DNA of 64,000 nucleotides, from contig NZ_PVEN01000001.1 of the NCBI RefSeq assembly GCF_002973525.1, forward strand, positions 1,054,001 to 1,118,000, in the 5' to 3' direction. The notes beneath the pieces were generated by a model. That model was not told the origin of the DNA. It ran no database searches and saw nothing but the letters and a program-made list of their open reading frames with translations. Made by a program: the position numbers and the translations under genes. The DNA is from Paraburkholderia sp. BL21I4N1. Lineage in GTDB: Bacteria > Pseudomonadota > Gammaproteobacteria > Burkholderiales > Burkholderiaceae. Below are positions 1 through 8,900 of this stretch, one piece after another; within the stretch, counting starts at the first letter, position 1; every line of letters begins with the position of its first letter.

Positions 1-1623
1 GCCACGCATGGTGATCGACGACGCGAGACGCGGATCGAAGAAACGGCAGCCTGTAGAACCCAGCACACCGTAAAAGGCGTTCATGATGATCTTCAGCGCC
101 TGCGAAAGCGCGGCGTTGTGCTCGCGCTTCGCGACTTCGCGCCCCTGCCAGACCTGCTCGACGATCGACGGCAGACAATGGCGTGTGCGTGAAAAGCGGG
201 CGCCGAGAAAGCCGGGCACGGACTGGTCGTCGGCGGGATTCAGCATGCCCTCCACGAGGCCGACGGGGTCGATCAGAAACGTGCGAATGATCGACGGATA
301 CAGACTCTTGTAGTCGAGCACCAGCACCGAATCGTAGAGCCCCGGCCGCGAGTCCATCACGAATCCGCCGGGGCTCGCGGCGCCCGCCACGTCGCCGAGA
401 TTCGGCGCGACGTAGCCTTGCCGATGCATGCGCGGCATGTACAGATGCGTGAATGCCGCGACCGATCCGCCGCTGCGATCCGCCGGTAAACCAGTCACCG
501 TGGCGCGCTCCAGCAGAAAGCGCAGCAACTCGGTCTTCGCGAAGATACGCGTGACCAACTCGCAATCCTTCAGGTTATAGCGTGCGAGCGCAGGTTTGTC
601 TTCGTCGAAGCGGCGCTGGATTTCATCCATGCGCTGATACGGATTGTCGATCGCCTTGCCTTCGCCGAGCACCGAGCGGGACACGTGTTCGAGACTGAAC
701 GACGGGAAGCTCCAGGTCGCGGAGCGCAGCGCCTCGATGCCGTCGATAATCAAACGTCCCGCCGCGCCGGCAAAGAAGTGATTCTGCTTGAGACCGTGCT
801 CGCGCCATTCCATCACCGCACCGCCGCGACCGAGCCGCAACGGTACGCGATATTGTTCGGCATGCTGCTGTAACACCCGCAAATCGAACTGCACGAGATT
901 CCAGCCGATGATCGCATCAGGATCATGCCGCTCCAGCCACGCATTCAGCTTTTCCAGCAACAGCGCGCGGGTTTCGCAGTATTCGAGCTCGAAGTCGAGT
1001 GCATCCGCCTCGCCCGCAGGACCGTTCGGCGGACCCAGCATATACACCTGGCGCTGCCCGCATCCTTCGAGCGCGATCGAATACAACTCGGCGTGCGCGC
1101 TGGTTTCGATATCGAGCGACACCAGCTTCAAAGGCGGCCGGTAATCCGTGGCCGGCTTGAGTTCCGCATTCAGCAATGGACCGCCGTTCTGCACCTCACC
1201 GCCGAACCACACCGGCGCGGTGATGAAACGCTCCATCATGTAGCGCTCGGGCGGAAAGACGTCCGCTTCGTAAATGTCGATACCGCCTTGTTTCAGGCGC
1301 TTTTCGAAGCCTGTCAATTGCCGGTACTGCGCACAGTAGAGCCCCATGACCGGTCGATGCTGAAAGTCGCGTAATTCGAGTGGGCGCAGATCGAGCGGCG
1401 CTTCGCGGCGCAGCACTGTTTCGGCGCGCTCGCGATGCTCGGCGGGAATGAATGCGACCGATGGTTGCGGGCGCAAGCGGATGTGACGAGGCCCGCCGTC
1501 TGTTGCCAGCCAGAATTCGACTTCCGTGCCGGCGGGCGTGTCACGCCAATGCCGGGTCAATATGAAACCCTGTTCAAGCTCGGTCAAACTGCCACCTCTA
1601 ATGCGGGCATCATCGCCGCGCAT
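1..1623 (-). CDS. polB: DNA polymerase II (family B), 5' part
   Basis: Family B DNA polymerase with proofreading, used in replication restart and damage tolerance. The frame opens at ATG 1623 and runs off the left edge on a codon boundary after 541 codons; the E. coli enzyme is 783 aa, so about 240 C-terminal residues lie outside. Visible in order: N-terminal [12 protein letters not shown] block, exonuclease motifs LVSLDIETS (Exo I), [11 protein letters not shown] (Exo II) and YNLKDCELV (Exo III), polymerase motif [10 protein letters not shown], and motif B around [11 protein letters not shown] near the edge. All metal-binding acidic residues that fall inside the window are present. A TTG at 1587 is an alternative start that would match the shorter E. 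coli N-terminus better. Divergent from the PRC-barrel gene across about 135 bp. Confidence 0.96.
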   Translation of the reverse strand, partial: MRGDDARIRGGSLTELEQGFILTRHWRDTPAGTEVEFWLATDGGPRHIRLRPQPSVAFIPAEHRERAETVLRREAPLDLRPLELRDFQHRPVMGLYCAQYRQLTGFEKRLKQGGIDIYEADVFPPERYMMERFITAPVWFGGEVQNGGPLLNAELKPATDYRPPLKLVSLDIETSAHAELYSIALEGCGQRQVYMLGPPNGPAGEADALDFELEYCETRALLLEKLNAWLERHDPDAIIGWNLVQFDLRVLQQHAEQYRVPLRLGRGGAVMEWREHGLKQNHFFAGAAGRLIIDGIEALRSATWSFPSFSLEHVSRSVLGEGKAIDNPYQRMDEIQRRFDEDKPALARYNLKDCELVTRIFAKTELLRFLLERATVTGLPADRSGGSVAAFTHLYMPRMHRQGYVAPNLGDVAGAASPGGFVMDSRPGLYDSVLVLDYKSLYPSIIRTFLIDPVGLVEGMLNPADDQSVPGFLGARFSRTRHCLPSIVEQVWQGREVAKREHNAALSQALKIIMNAFYGVLGSTGCRFFDPRLASSITMRG

Positions 1624-1758
1624 GATTTTACCGCCACGCGCGTGCAGTCCTGGCACGCTGGGTGCAACCGCGTCGCGCAGTCTGTATGATCGTCGTGCAG
1701 CGATTCCTTCGGCGCGGATTCCGCGCCGGTCAAGTCTACTAAGAACGGAGTAAACGAT

Positions 1759-2184
1759 ATGACTTTGAGCAAGCTTGTCATTGCGGTCGCAGTTGCTGCA
1801 ACCAGCCTGGGCGCGCAGGCGCAAGTCGCCGGCTCGCAGCCGCTGAGCGTCACGGTCGAACAATCCACCGCGCTGCTGAGCGGCTGGAGCGTGAAGAAGA
1901 GCATTCTCGGCAAGGCGGTGTACAACGATCAGAACGAAAAGATCGGTACGGTGCGCGATCTGGTGGTGGCGCCGGACGGTTCGCTGTCCGCAGCCATTGT
2001 TTCCGCAGGCGGATTCCTCGGCGTCGCGTCGCATGACGTCGCGGTGCCGATCGCCGCGCTGGATATTCGCGGTGGCAATTTCTATCTGGCCGGCGCGACG
2101 AAAGACGCGTTGAAGGCAACGCCCGAGTTCCAGTACAACAAGGTTCAGGCGCCGCCGAAGCCGAAGAAGCTGACGGCCCAGTAA
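1759..2184 (+). CDS. Exported PRC-barrel domain protein
   Basis: A 141-aa protein with a Sec-type signal peptide (residues 1-21, cleavage after AQA) followed by a PRC-barrel domain: [20 protein letters not shown], then the [13 protein letters not shown] strand pair. PRC-barrel domains are small beta-barrels that bind RNA, pigments or partner proteins. Exported single-domain versions are common in Burkholderiales and have no settled function. The C-terminus is Lys/Pro-rich (PPKPKKL). Start ATG has a purine-rich site (GGAG) about 10 bp upstream. It stands alone and is followed by a perfect 8-bp stem with a 4-nt loop (2192-2211), then by the stronger terminator at 2252-2319. Confidence 0.85.
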   Translation: MTLSKLVIAVAVAATSLGAQAQVAGSQPLSVTVEQSTALLSGWSVKKSILGKAVYNDQNEKIGTVRDLVVAPDGSLSAAIVSAGGFLGVASHDVAVPIAALDIRGGNFYLAGATKDALKATPEFQYNKVQAPPKPKKLTAQ

Positions 2185-2251
2185 TGCCATAAGCCGGCGT
2201 GGTCGCCGGCTGGGCGCCGCAAAGGCGTCCAATCTGACGCAGTCATGGAAA

Positions 2252-2319
2252 AGCGGCGCTGCTGGCGCGAATCGGTAGAAAGTCGAACCGTTTCGCGCCG
2301 CGAGCGCCGCTATTTTTTT
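2252..2319 (+). terminator. Long three-tier hairpin with T7 tract
   Basis: Three nested perfect inverted repeats form one extended hairpin: AGCGGCGCT (2252-2260) with AGCGCCGCT (2303-2311), GGCGCGAA (2264-2271) with TTCGCGCC (2292-2299), and CGGT (2273-2276) with ACCG (2287-2290). The last arm is followed by A and seven T (2312-2319). This is a classic intrinsic terminator shape on the plus strand, so it most likely ends the PRC-barrel transcript. The stem is much longer than usual, so it could also be the 3' end of a small RNA. Confidence 0.75.
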
Positions 2320-2380
2320 GCCCGCCTGAATGGACGAACGGGCGATCGTGCTTTAACTCACGCCGACTCCGACTTCGCGA

Positions 2381-3391
2381 TCACGCTTCCAGCGCGAGCG
2401 TCGCGAACGTGCCCAGCCAATGCTCGCCCATATAGTCGCCCGCCACATGCGGCAACGCGCTATGCAGATGGCGCTCGGCCGCCTCGAACAACACCGTGCG
2501 GCGAATATCGCCGGCCGGCAGCGCACGCGCCAACGAGCGCTGACACCACGCACGGCTCAGATTCAAGCCATCCAGATGCGCGATCTTGCCGTCGGTGCGA
2601 TCGGTCACGGTAACGGGTTCGAACAGCGTGGCGGGCTTTTTTGCGCCGATGTCCGGCAGAAAGCGCCCGAACCAGTCGACGAATTGCGCCGGCGGCAAGA
2701 CGCGTCGCATCAACTCCGCTTCCATCAGCGAAGGCGACAGGAACTCGTCGCCGGCGGGCTCCCACGCCTGACAGGCCACATCGTTGAGAAACCAGCGTTC
2801 CGCCGTGCTGACCAGCAACGCTTCCAGCGATTCGCGGGAGGTTTGCCGTGCGAAATCCAGCGTGAGCGACAGCGCGAAAGCCATGTTGAAGTGCGTGCCG
2901 ACTCGCAACGGGTAGGTGGCCTTCGGCAGAAACTCTTCGAAACGTTCGACAAAGGTCTCGGTCAGCGGCGCAAAAGTTTTTTTCCAGCGCGCGGCGTCCG
3001 AGAGTTTCAACGATTCGAGTTGTGCGCTGAGCGCCAGCAGCCATGCCCAACCATAAGGACGCTCGAATCCGCGGTTATGCGCCAGATCGAGATACGCACG
3101 CTCACCCGCCACATTGGCCTCGGTGAAATGCTCGTCGACCACGGCGACGATCCGCGCCGCTTCCGGCAGATCGGGAAAGCGTTCGAGTAGATGCAGGATC
3201 AACCAGTAGCCGTGCACGCACGAATGCCAGTCGTAGCTGCCGTAGAAAATCGGGTGCAATGCACGCGGCCCCTGCACGTCCTGCGGTCCGTCCAGCGAGT
3301 GCGTCAGCTTGTTCGGATATTCGCGCGTGAGGTGAGCGAGCGCGAGATTGGCGAATCGGGAAGCGAGTTCGGGAGTCAGTAGAAGGGTCAT
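2381..3391 (-). CDS. DUF2891 family protein
   Basis: A 336-aa cytosolic protein matching the DUF2891 family. Recognisable blocks are YGSYDWHSCVHGYW near residue 50, the RPYGWAWLLALSAQL helix, a THFNMAFAL block and GGDYMGEHW-like ending (AGDYMGEHWLGTFA). The family looks like an alpha/alpha-barrel and contains conserved His and Trp residues, but its reaction is not known. Start ATG 3391 is chosen because GAGGAGG sits 6 bp upstream; an in-frame upstream ATG at 3586 lacks a ribosome site and adds residues unlike the family. The promoter region contains three phased CGATAAA repeats (3586-3614). Confidence 0.8.
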   Translation of the reverse strand: MTLLLTPELASRFANLALAHLTREYPNKLTHSLDGPQDVQGPRALHPIFYGSYDWHSCVHGYWLILHLLERFPDLPEAARIVAVVDEHFTEANVAGERAYLDLAHNRGFERPYGWAWLLALSAQLESLKLSDAARWKKTFAPLTETFVERFEEFLPKATYPLRVGTHFNMAFALSLTLDFARQTSRESLEALLVSTAERWFLNDVACQAWEPAGDEFLSPSLMEAELMRRVLPPAQFVDWFGRFLPDIGAKKPATLFEPVTVTDRTDGKIAHLDGLNLSRAWCQRSLARALPAGDIRRTVLFEAAERHLHSALPHVAGDYMGEHWLGTFATLALEA

Positions 3392-3585
3392 CGGCGCCTC
3401 CTCAGGAGCGGCATACGAACGGACACGCCAGTATGGCGGTGACGATAAAAAATAGTAAAGCGGACGGCCGTGACGCTTTAGATCGCGACGCCGGCCGTCA
3501 CGCAGATTAATAGCGCGAATGGGGTGAACATCAAACCTGTCAGCCCGTACAGGTGACGGGTGACAGGCGGCGAGGCAATGTAACA

Positions 3586-3614
3586 CGATAAATTATCGAT
3601 AAATAGTCGATAAA
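3586..3614. repeat. Three CGATAAA repeats at exact 11-bp period
   Basis: CGATAAA occurs at 3586-3592, 3597-3603 and 3608-3614, each start exactly 11 bp from the last, so the copies face the same side of the helix. A TTATCGATAA palindrome (3593-3602) spans the middle copy. The repeats sit in a locally AT-rich patch between the 3' end of the second puuB-type gene and the DUF2891 start, about 200 bp upstream of the latter. This arrangement resembles an activator or repressor binding array. The cognate protein is unknown. Confidence 0.5.
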
Positions 3615-3687
3615 GTATATGTTTCGGGTAAACGCCGAGCCGCGCCGCCTTAAAACGCTTTGTTTTTTGGAGGAGGTTGAAAACCGC

Positions 3688-5010
3688 TTAGAACAGTTCG
3701 AGGATCCGGTGATACATCATGCCGAGTTCGAGCGCGGGGCCGCGCAGCGCCGGACCGCCGGGAAAGCGCGCGTGCCGTAACCGGGCAAACAGATCGAACG
3801 CTGCCGTCTCGCCGGCCATGGCCTTGGCGACGACGCGCCCGGCGATTCCCGTCAACGCCACGCCGTGCCCCGAAAAGCCCTGCACGTAGAAGTAATTCGG
3901 ATCGATCGAACCGAAATCGGGTGCGCGATTGCGCGTCACGTCGACGAAACCGCCCCACGCATGGTCGATTTTCACGTCCGAGAGTTGCGGGAACACGCCG
4001 ACCATGCGCTCGCGAATCTCCGCGCCGAGTTGCACCGGCGAGGCGCCCGTCGAACTCGCGCGTCCGCCGAACAACACGCGGTGATCCGCCGACAGACGGA
4101 AATAGTCGAGGAAGAAGTTGTTGTCGCAGATCGCTTCGCGCTGCTGGATCAATGCGTCGGCGCGAGCTTTGCCGAGCGGTTCGGTGGCGACGATATACGA
4201 CGCGATCGGCGCGATGCGCGCGGCGATCGGCGCCGGCAATACGTCGCCGATCGTGGCGTTGCCGCACGCGGCGACGAAGCGGCAGCGCACCTCGCCGCGT
4301 GCGGTGCGCACGACCGGTCGAGCGCCGCGCACCACCTCGATCACCGGCGAATGCGCGAACAGTTGCGCGCCTTCGCGGCGTGCGGCATCGGCGAGACCGA
4401 GGCAGTACTTGAGCGGATGCAGATGGCCGGAAAACGGATCGTAAACGCCGGCGAGATAGCGTCGCGACGCGACCCGCGAACGGATTTCGTCGGTGTCGAG
4501 CCATGACAGTTTGGTGTAACCCCAGCGTTGCGAGGCCGATTCCATCCACGCGCGCAAATCGGGCACGCGTTTCGGTTTGGTCGCGACGGTTAAATAGCCG
4601 GCCGTGAAATCGCAGTCGATGCCATAGCGTTCGATACGCTCCCGCACCAGCGCCACGCCTTCCACCGACATGGCCCACGCGGCGCGCGCGCCGTCGAGTC
4701 CGAGCTGCTTTTCGAGGACCTCGTCTTTCGCGAAACCCACCAGCGTCTGGCCGCCGTTGCGGCCCGACGCGCCCCAGCCCGGCCGGTGCGCGTCGAGCAC
4801 GATCACCGAAAGACCGCGTGCGCGGCATTCGAGCGCCACCGACAAACCGGCGAAACCCGCGCCGATCACGCACACATCCGCTTCCAGCACGCCGTCGAGC
4901 GCGGGGTCGTCGGCGGCCGGACGGGGGGCGCTTGCCTCGTAGTAGGAGTTGGCGATCAGGGCGTCGGCGCGCTGGTCGAGCGTGTTGAAGCCGGGAGTCG
5001 GTGCATTCAT
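3688..5010 (-). CDS. puuB: Gamma-glutamylputrescine oxidase-like FAD enzyme, copy 2
   Basis: FAD-dependent amine oxidase of the DAO fold (440 aa), expected to oxidise gamma-glutamylputrescine to the aldehyde with release of ammonia and peroxide. The N-terminal dinucleotide site is VCVIGAGFAGLSVALE, followed by SGRNGGQTLVGFA and a C-terminal FSGHGVALTGIAG FAD-contact block. The start ATG 5010 overlaps the TGA of the upstream copy (TGATG), so translation is coupled; longer upstream reading is in the shadow of that gene. It is the last gene of the putrescine operon. The two copies are paralogues, clearly diverged, so they may differ in substrate (for example putrescine versus cadaverine or diaminopropane derivatives); that is inference. 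Confidence 0.85.
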   Translation of the reverse strand: MNAPTPGFNTLDQRADALIANSYYEASAPRPAADDPALDGVLEADVCVIGAGFAGLSVALECRARGLSVIVLDAHRPGWGASGRNGGQTLVGFAKDEVLEKQLGLDGARAAWAMSVEGVALVRERIERYGIDCDFTAGYLTVATKPKRVPDLRAWMESASQRWGYTKLSWLDTDEIRSRVASRRYLAGVYDPFSGHLHPLKYCLGLADAARREGAQLFAHSPVIEVVRGARPVVRTARGEVRCRFVAACGNATIGDVLPAPIAARIAPIASYIVATEPLGKARADALIQQREAICDNNFFLDYFRLSADHRVLFGGRASSTGASPVQLGAEIRERMVGVFPQLSDVKIDHAWGGFVDVTRNRAPDFGSIDPNYFYVQGFSGHGVALTGIAGRVVAKAMAGETAAFDLFARLRHARFPGGPALRGPALELGMMYHRILELF

Positions 5011-6302
5011 CAAAGCAGGTCCTTCATTCGATACCAGGCCATCGCGAGGACGAGGGCAGGGGTGCGCAGTGTAGCGCCGCCGGGAAAGTCGAGGTGGCGG
5101 ATCTTGCCGAACAGATCGAAGCGCGACGCCTGACCGCTGATCGCTTCGGCGATCAGCTTGCCGGCGAGACCCGTGGTATTCACGCCGTGTCCCGAGAAGC
5201 CCTGCGCAAAATAAATGGTGGGCGACAGGCGCCCGAAATGTGGCGCGCGATTCATCGTAATGTCGACGAAACCGCCCCACGCATAGTCGACTTTGACGTC
5301 GTCGAGTTGCGGGAAAGTCTTCAGCATGTCGCGGCGCATCGCCTCGCCGAGATTGCGCGGCGCGAACGTCGAATAGCTGACCTTGCCGCCCCACAGCAGG
5401 CGATTATCGGGTGCGGGCCGGAAGTAGTCGAGCACGAAGCGGCTGTCGCAGACCGCGGCTTTGGCGGGCATCAGCGCTTCGGCGCGGTCGGCGTCGAGCG
5501 GTTCGGTGGCGATCACATAGGTGCCGACCGGCATGATCTTGCTGGCCACCTCCGGCGCGAGCTGGCCGAGATAGGTATTGCAGGCGAGCACGACGAACTG
5601 CGCATGGACCTTGCCGCGCGCGGTTTCGGCCACATGTCGGCCGTTTTCTTCACGCAGCGCGGTCACGCAACTGTCTTCGAAAATCTGTACGCCGGCCTCG
5701 CGCGCCGCGCGTGCAAGACCCAGCGTGTAATTCAACGGATGCAGATGACCGCTGTCCGCGTCGTACAGACCGCCCAGATAGCGCTGCGATTGCACGTATT
5801 GGCTAATGCCGTCGGCGTCGACATAGCTGAAACGATCGTAGCCGAAGCGGCGTCGCGCTTCGTCGCGCCATTTTTGCAGCGCGTCCGTATCGCGCGGTTT
5901 GTTCGCCGCGGTCAGGTAACCGATTGTCAAATCGCAATCAATCTGATGCTTCGCGATGCGTTCCTTGACGATGTCGAGCGTTTCAAGGCCCATGTCCCAG
6001 ACCCGCTTCACGTCGTCCGCCGGCATGAACTTCGCGAACGTGTCGATATCGCACGCGAAGCCGCCGATCAACTGGCCGCCATTGCGGCCGCTCGCCGCCC
6101 AACCGACCTTCGACGCTTCGAGCACCGCGACCGTATGGCCGCGTTCGGCGAGGTTCAGCGCGGTGGAAATGCCGGTCAGTCCCGCGCCGATCACGCAGAC
6201 GTCGACCGAGATCGAATCGTCGAGCGGGGGATGGCGCGTGGTGTCGTTGGCCGTGGCGGCGTAATACGAAGCGACGTGAGGCTGGTTCGAGAAGCGGAGC
6301 AT
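5010..6302 (-). CDS. puuB: Gamma-glutamylputrescine oxidase-like FAD enzyme, copy 1
   Basis: A 430-aa FAD-dependent oxidoreductase of the PuuB family. Visible: Rossmann motif VCVIGAGLTGISTALN, the SGRNGGQLIGGFA loop typical of the DAO/PuuB group, a middle substrate domain with SGHLHPLNY, and the FAD-contact FSGHGVNTTGLAG near the C-terminus. It converts gamma-glutamylputrescine, made by PuuA, to gamma-glutamyl-aminobutyraldehyde, the substrate of PuuC. The gene lies 58 bp after the DUF3138 porin gene and overlaps the second copy by one base. Both copies keep the full set of flavin-binding motifs, so neither looks decayed. Confidence 0.88.
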   Translation of the reverse strand: MLRFSNQPHVASYYAATANDTTRHPPLDDSISVDVCVIGAGLTGISTALNLAERGHTVAVLEASKVGWAASGRNGGQLIGGFACDIDTFAKFMPADDVKRVWDMGLETLDIVKERIAKHQIDCDLTIGYLTAANKPRDTDALQKWRDEARRRFGYDRFSYVDADGISQYVQSQRYLGGLYDADSGHLHPLNYTLGLARAAREAGVQIFEDSCVTALREENGRHVAETARGKVHAQFVVLACNTYLGQLAPEVASKIMPVGTYVIATEPLDADRAEALMPAKAAVCDSRFVLDYFRPAPDNRLLWGGKVSYSTFAPRNLGEAMRRDMLKTFPQLDDVKVDYAWGGFVDITMNRAPHFGRLSPTIYFAQGFSGHGVNTTGLAGKLIAEAISGQASRFDLFGKIRHLDFPGGATLRTPALVLAMAWYRMKDLL

Positions 6303-6360
6303 AGGCAGTGTGCGGGGTAGAGTGCCTGAGCGCGCAGCGTGCGCGCCCAGGCCGTGCGGA

Positions 6361-7950
6361 TTAGAACGAGTAAATCAGCTGCGTGCCGAGCAGGTCGTTG
6401 GACTTGCCGTACGAGCCGTCGTTCTTCAGGAACACCTGCTTGTTGGCCCAGTCGTGCCGGTATTCCACCTTCACCGTCACCTGCTGGGTCGGGTAGAACA
6501 ACAGGTCGAGCGAGACGTCCTGATGGGTGGCGCCCTTGCATTCGAAACCGAGGCCGCCGTTGCCCTTCGAATTAGCCAGACAGTCCGCGCCGATACCGAA
6601 GCCGTCCGCAGTGTCCATACCGTTCGCATTCAACGCAACGCCGCCACCGCCGCCACCGTTCTTGCTATCGACGAGTACGTCATAACGCGCGGTCATACCC
6701 ATGCGCCCCAGGCCCGGTAGCGAGAATTTGCGATGCGCCAGCAACGACAGGCCGTACCACTGCGCCTGACCGCCGTTGAACGCGGCATTCTGCTGCTGGC
6801 CGTAGTCGACTTCGGCGTTGTACTGCACGTCGGCTTGCGTATAAGCCAGATCCGCTTCGCCGAAGAAGAACGTGCCGAACGCGCTCGACGCCTGACCGCC
6901 CACGCCATAGACCGGAATGGTATTGCCGTTCACGTTCTGGGTCGCGGCCGACAGCGTCTGACGGCCGATATTGAACGAACCGCCGATATCCAGCGCGCTC
7001 GACCACGTGTAGTCGACGCGAGCCGTGAAGGTCGGGATCTTGTTGCTGCTGGTGATCGGATCGCCCAGCGCGTTCGTACCGGTCTGCACCACCGAGCCGT
7101 ACGTGCGGTATTGCTCGTTGCCGAGCATGAACTTCCATGCCCAGTTGCTGCCGTCGGCGGTGTAGTTCAGGCCGACGCCGAGATAGCTGCCCGGATCGGA
7201 GAAGTCGTACAGCAGGTTATGCGTGAGCGTCAGCATCTGATTCGACTGCTGCACTTCATAACCGCCGAAGCTCGGCATCAGGCCGGCCACGAAAGTCGTG
7301 GTCGCCGTCATCGGAATCGTTACAACCGCCGTGTTCAGGATGTTGTTGCCGATATTGCCGTGTTCGTTCTGCAGCAGCGTGATGCCGTTGCCGCGGTTCG
7401 GCATCAACGTGATTTCGGCCGACGGCGCCATCGGGCCGACACCGAAGGTCTTCTTGATGTCGAGGTAAAGATCGCCGAAGGTGCTGTTGAAGTAGTTGTA
7501 GCTGCTTTCGTGGTTCGCGAACAGGAACGACGAACTGCTGGCCGCGCGGTTATAGATGTAGGTCGGATCGATATAGCCGGTGACCGACAGGCCCGCGAGC
7601 GGTCCGGTATTGGCGGCATCGACCAGCGAATCGACCTTCAGTTGCTGGTTGGCGATCTGCTGCTTCATCGTATCGACCTGGTCGTTGGTCAACGTGGCGC
7701 GCGACTTGCCATAGTCGGGCGACGAGATGTCGACCGGCGTCTCGGCCACCGCCGGGGCAGTGGCCGGCGCCGCCACGATCGCCGCGTTGGCCTTCGGTTT
7801 GGTCGCCACCTCGGAGCGCAACTGCTTCACTTCCTTTTGCAGTGCGTTGAGTTGGGCCTGGAGCGCCTTGATCTGGTCGCTGGTGGCGTCCGCCATGGCC
7901 ATGCCAGGCAAACTCCCCGCCACCAACAGACAGATGAGCTTCTTTCTCAT
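6361..7950 (-). CDS. DUF3138 outer-membrane porin-like protein
   Basis: A 529-aa exported protein of the DUF3138 family. Residues 1-20 are a signal peptide (MRKKL start, AMA cleavage). Residues 25-50 form a short coiled coil (IKALQAQLNALQKEVKQL) typical of trimeric or periplasm-anchored porins. The remainder is a run of alternating hydrophobic/polar strands with Gly and aromatic residues, and the last residue is Phe (LIYSF), the usual outer-membrane beta-barrel signature. It is embedded in the putrescine operon, 38 bp after potI and 58 bp before puuB, which suggests it is the outer-membrane channel for putrescine or related amines. That role is inferred from position only. Confidence 0.82.
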   Translation of the reverse strand: MRKKLICLLVAGSLPGMAMADATSDQIKALQAQLNALQKEVKQLRSEVATKPKANAAIVAAPATAPAVAETPVDISSPDYGKSRATLTNDQVDTMKQQIANQQLKVDSLVDAANTGPLAGLSVTGYIDPTYIYNRAASSSSFLFANHESSYNYFNSTFGDLYLDIKKTFGVGPMAPSAEITLMPNRGNGITLLQNEHGNIGNNILNTAVVTIPMTATTTFVAGLMPSFGGYEVQQSNQMLTLTHNLLYDFSDPGSYLGVGLNYTADGSNWAWKFMLGNEQYRTYGSVVQTGTNALGDPITSSNKIPTFTARVDYTWSSALDIGGSFNIGRQTLSAATQNVNGNTIPVYGVGGQASSAFGTFFFGEADLAYTQADVQYNAEVDYGQQQNAAFNGGQAQWYGLSLLAHRKFSLPGLGRMGMTARYDVLVDSKNGGGGGGVALNANGMDTADGFGIGADCLANSKGNGGLGFECKGATHQDVSLDLLFYPTQQVTVKVEYRHDWANKQVFLKNDGSYGKSNDLLGTQLIYSF

Positions 7951-7988
7951 GCAAATTCTCCTTATTGGTCGTATTGCAAAAGGACTTC

Positions 7989-8900
7989 TTATGCGCGTGC
8001 CGTATCGAGCGGTTTCCGTACGGCGGCTTGTTGTGGAGCGGAAGGTAACGGGTCGGCGGCTTCGGCGAGGGCGAACGCCTGCTGCATGTCGCGGTTGCGC
8101 TTACGTTCGCGGACCTGCATCCAGCGGTTCACGGCAATCACGCCGATCGTTACGGTGGTGATGAAGATCGTGGCGAGCGCATTCATTTCCGGATTCAGGC
8201 CGAGACGCACGCGCGAGAACACGACTAGCGGCAGCGTGGTCGAACCGGGACCGGAGAGGAACGCGGACAGCACGAGGTCGTCGAACGACAGCGTGAACGA
8301 CAGCAGCCAGCCGGACATCAAGGCTTGCGAGATCAGCGGCAGCGTGATCAGGAAGAACACCTTGAACGGCGTGGCGCCGAGGTCGAGCGCGGCTTCCTCG
8401 AGCGACTTGTTCATCTCCTTGATACGCGACTGCACGATGATCGCCACGTACGAGACGCACAGCATCACGTGACCGATCCAGATCGTGAAGAGGCCGCGAC
8501 CCTTCGGCCAGCCGAGCATCTGTTCGAGCGCGACGAACAGCAGCAGCAGCGAGATACCCTGAATCACTTCGGGAATCACCAGCGGTGCGTTGATCATGCC
8601 GGCGAACAGCGTGAAGCCGCGAAACCGGCCGAAGCGTGCCAGCACGAAGCCGGCCCACGTGCCGATCACGACTGAGGCAAATGCGGTCATCAGACCGATC
8701 TTCATCGAGAGCCACGCGGCGTTCAGCAACTCGTCGTCCTGCAGCAGCGCGCCGTACCATTTGAGTGAGAAGCCGGACCAGACGGTGACGAGCTTCGACT
8801 CATTGAACGAATAGACAATCAGGCTGATGATCGGGATATACAGAAACAGAAACCCGAACGTCAGCACGCTATTGGAGAGCGTTCTATTAGGCTTGATCAT
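7989..8900 (-). CDS. potI: Putrescine ABC transporter permease PotI
   Basis: Inner-membrane permease (303 aa) of the polyamine ABC importer, PotC/PotI type. It has six predicted membrane segments; the first is near residues 12-32 (FGFLFLYIPIISLIVYSF), and the EAA cytoplasmic loop that docks on the ATPase reads SLEEAALDLGATPFKVFFLI. ATG 8900 overlaps the potH stop by 4 bp (ATGA), so the two permeases are coupled. The C-terminal tail after about residue 270 is Arg- and Ala-rich and longer than in E. coli PotI. Confidence 0.93.
   Translation of the reverse strand: MIKPNRTLSNSVLTFGFLFLYIPIISLIVYSFNESKLVTVWSGFSLKWYGALLQDDELLNAAWLSMKIGLMTAFASVVIGTWAGFVLARFGRFRGFTLFAGMINAPLVIPEVIQGISLLLLFVALEQMLGWPKGRGLFTIWIGHVMLCVSYVAIIVQSRIKEMNKSLEEAALDLGATPFKVFFLITLPLISQALMSGWLLSFTLSFDDLVLSAFLSGPGSTTLPLVVFSRVRLGLNPEMNALATIFITTVTIGVIAVNRWMQVRERKRNRDMQQAFALAEAADPLPSAPQQAAVRKPLDTARA

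Noticed and set aside
6733..8472. A 579-codon plus-strand open frame
   Set aside because: Antisense to the DUF3138 porin and potI genes, no family features, Arg-rich shadow composition.
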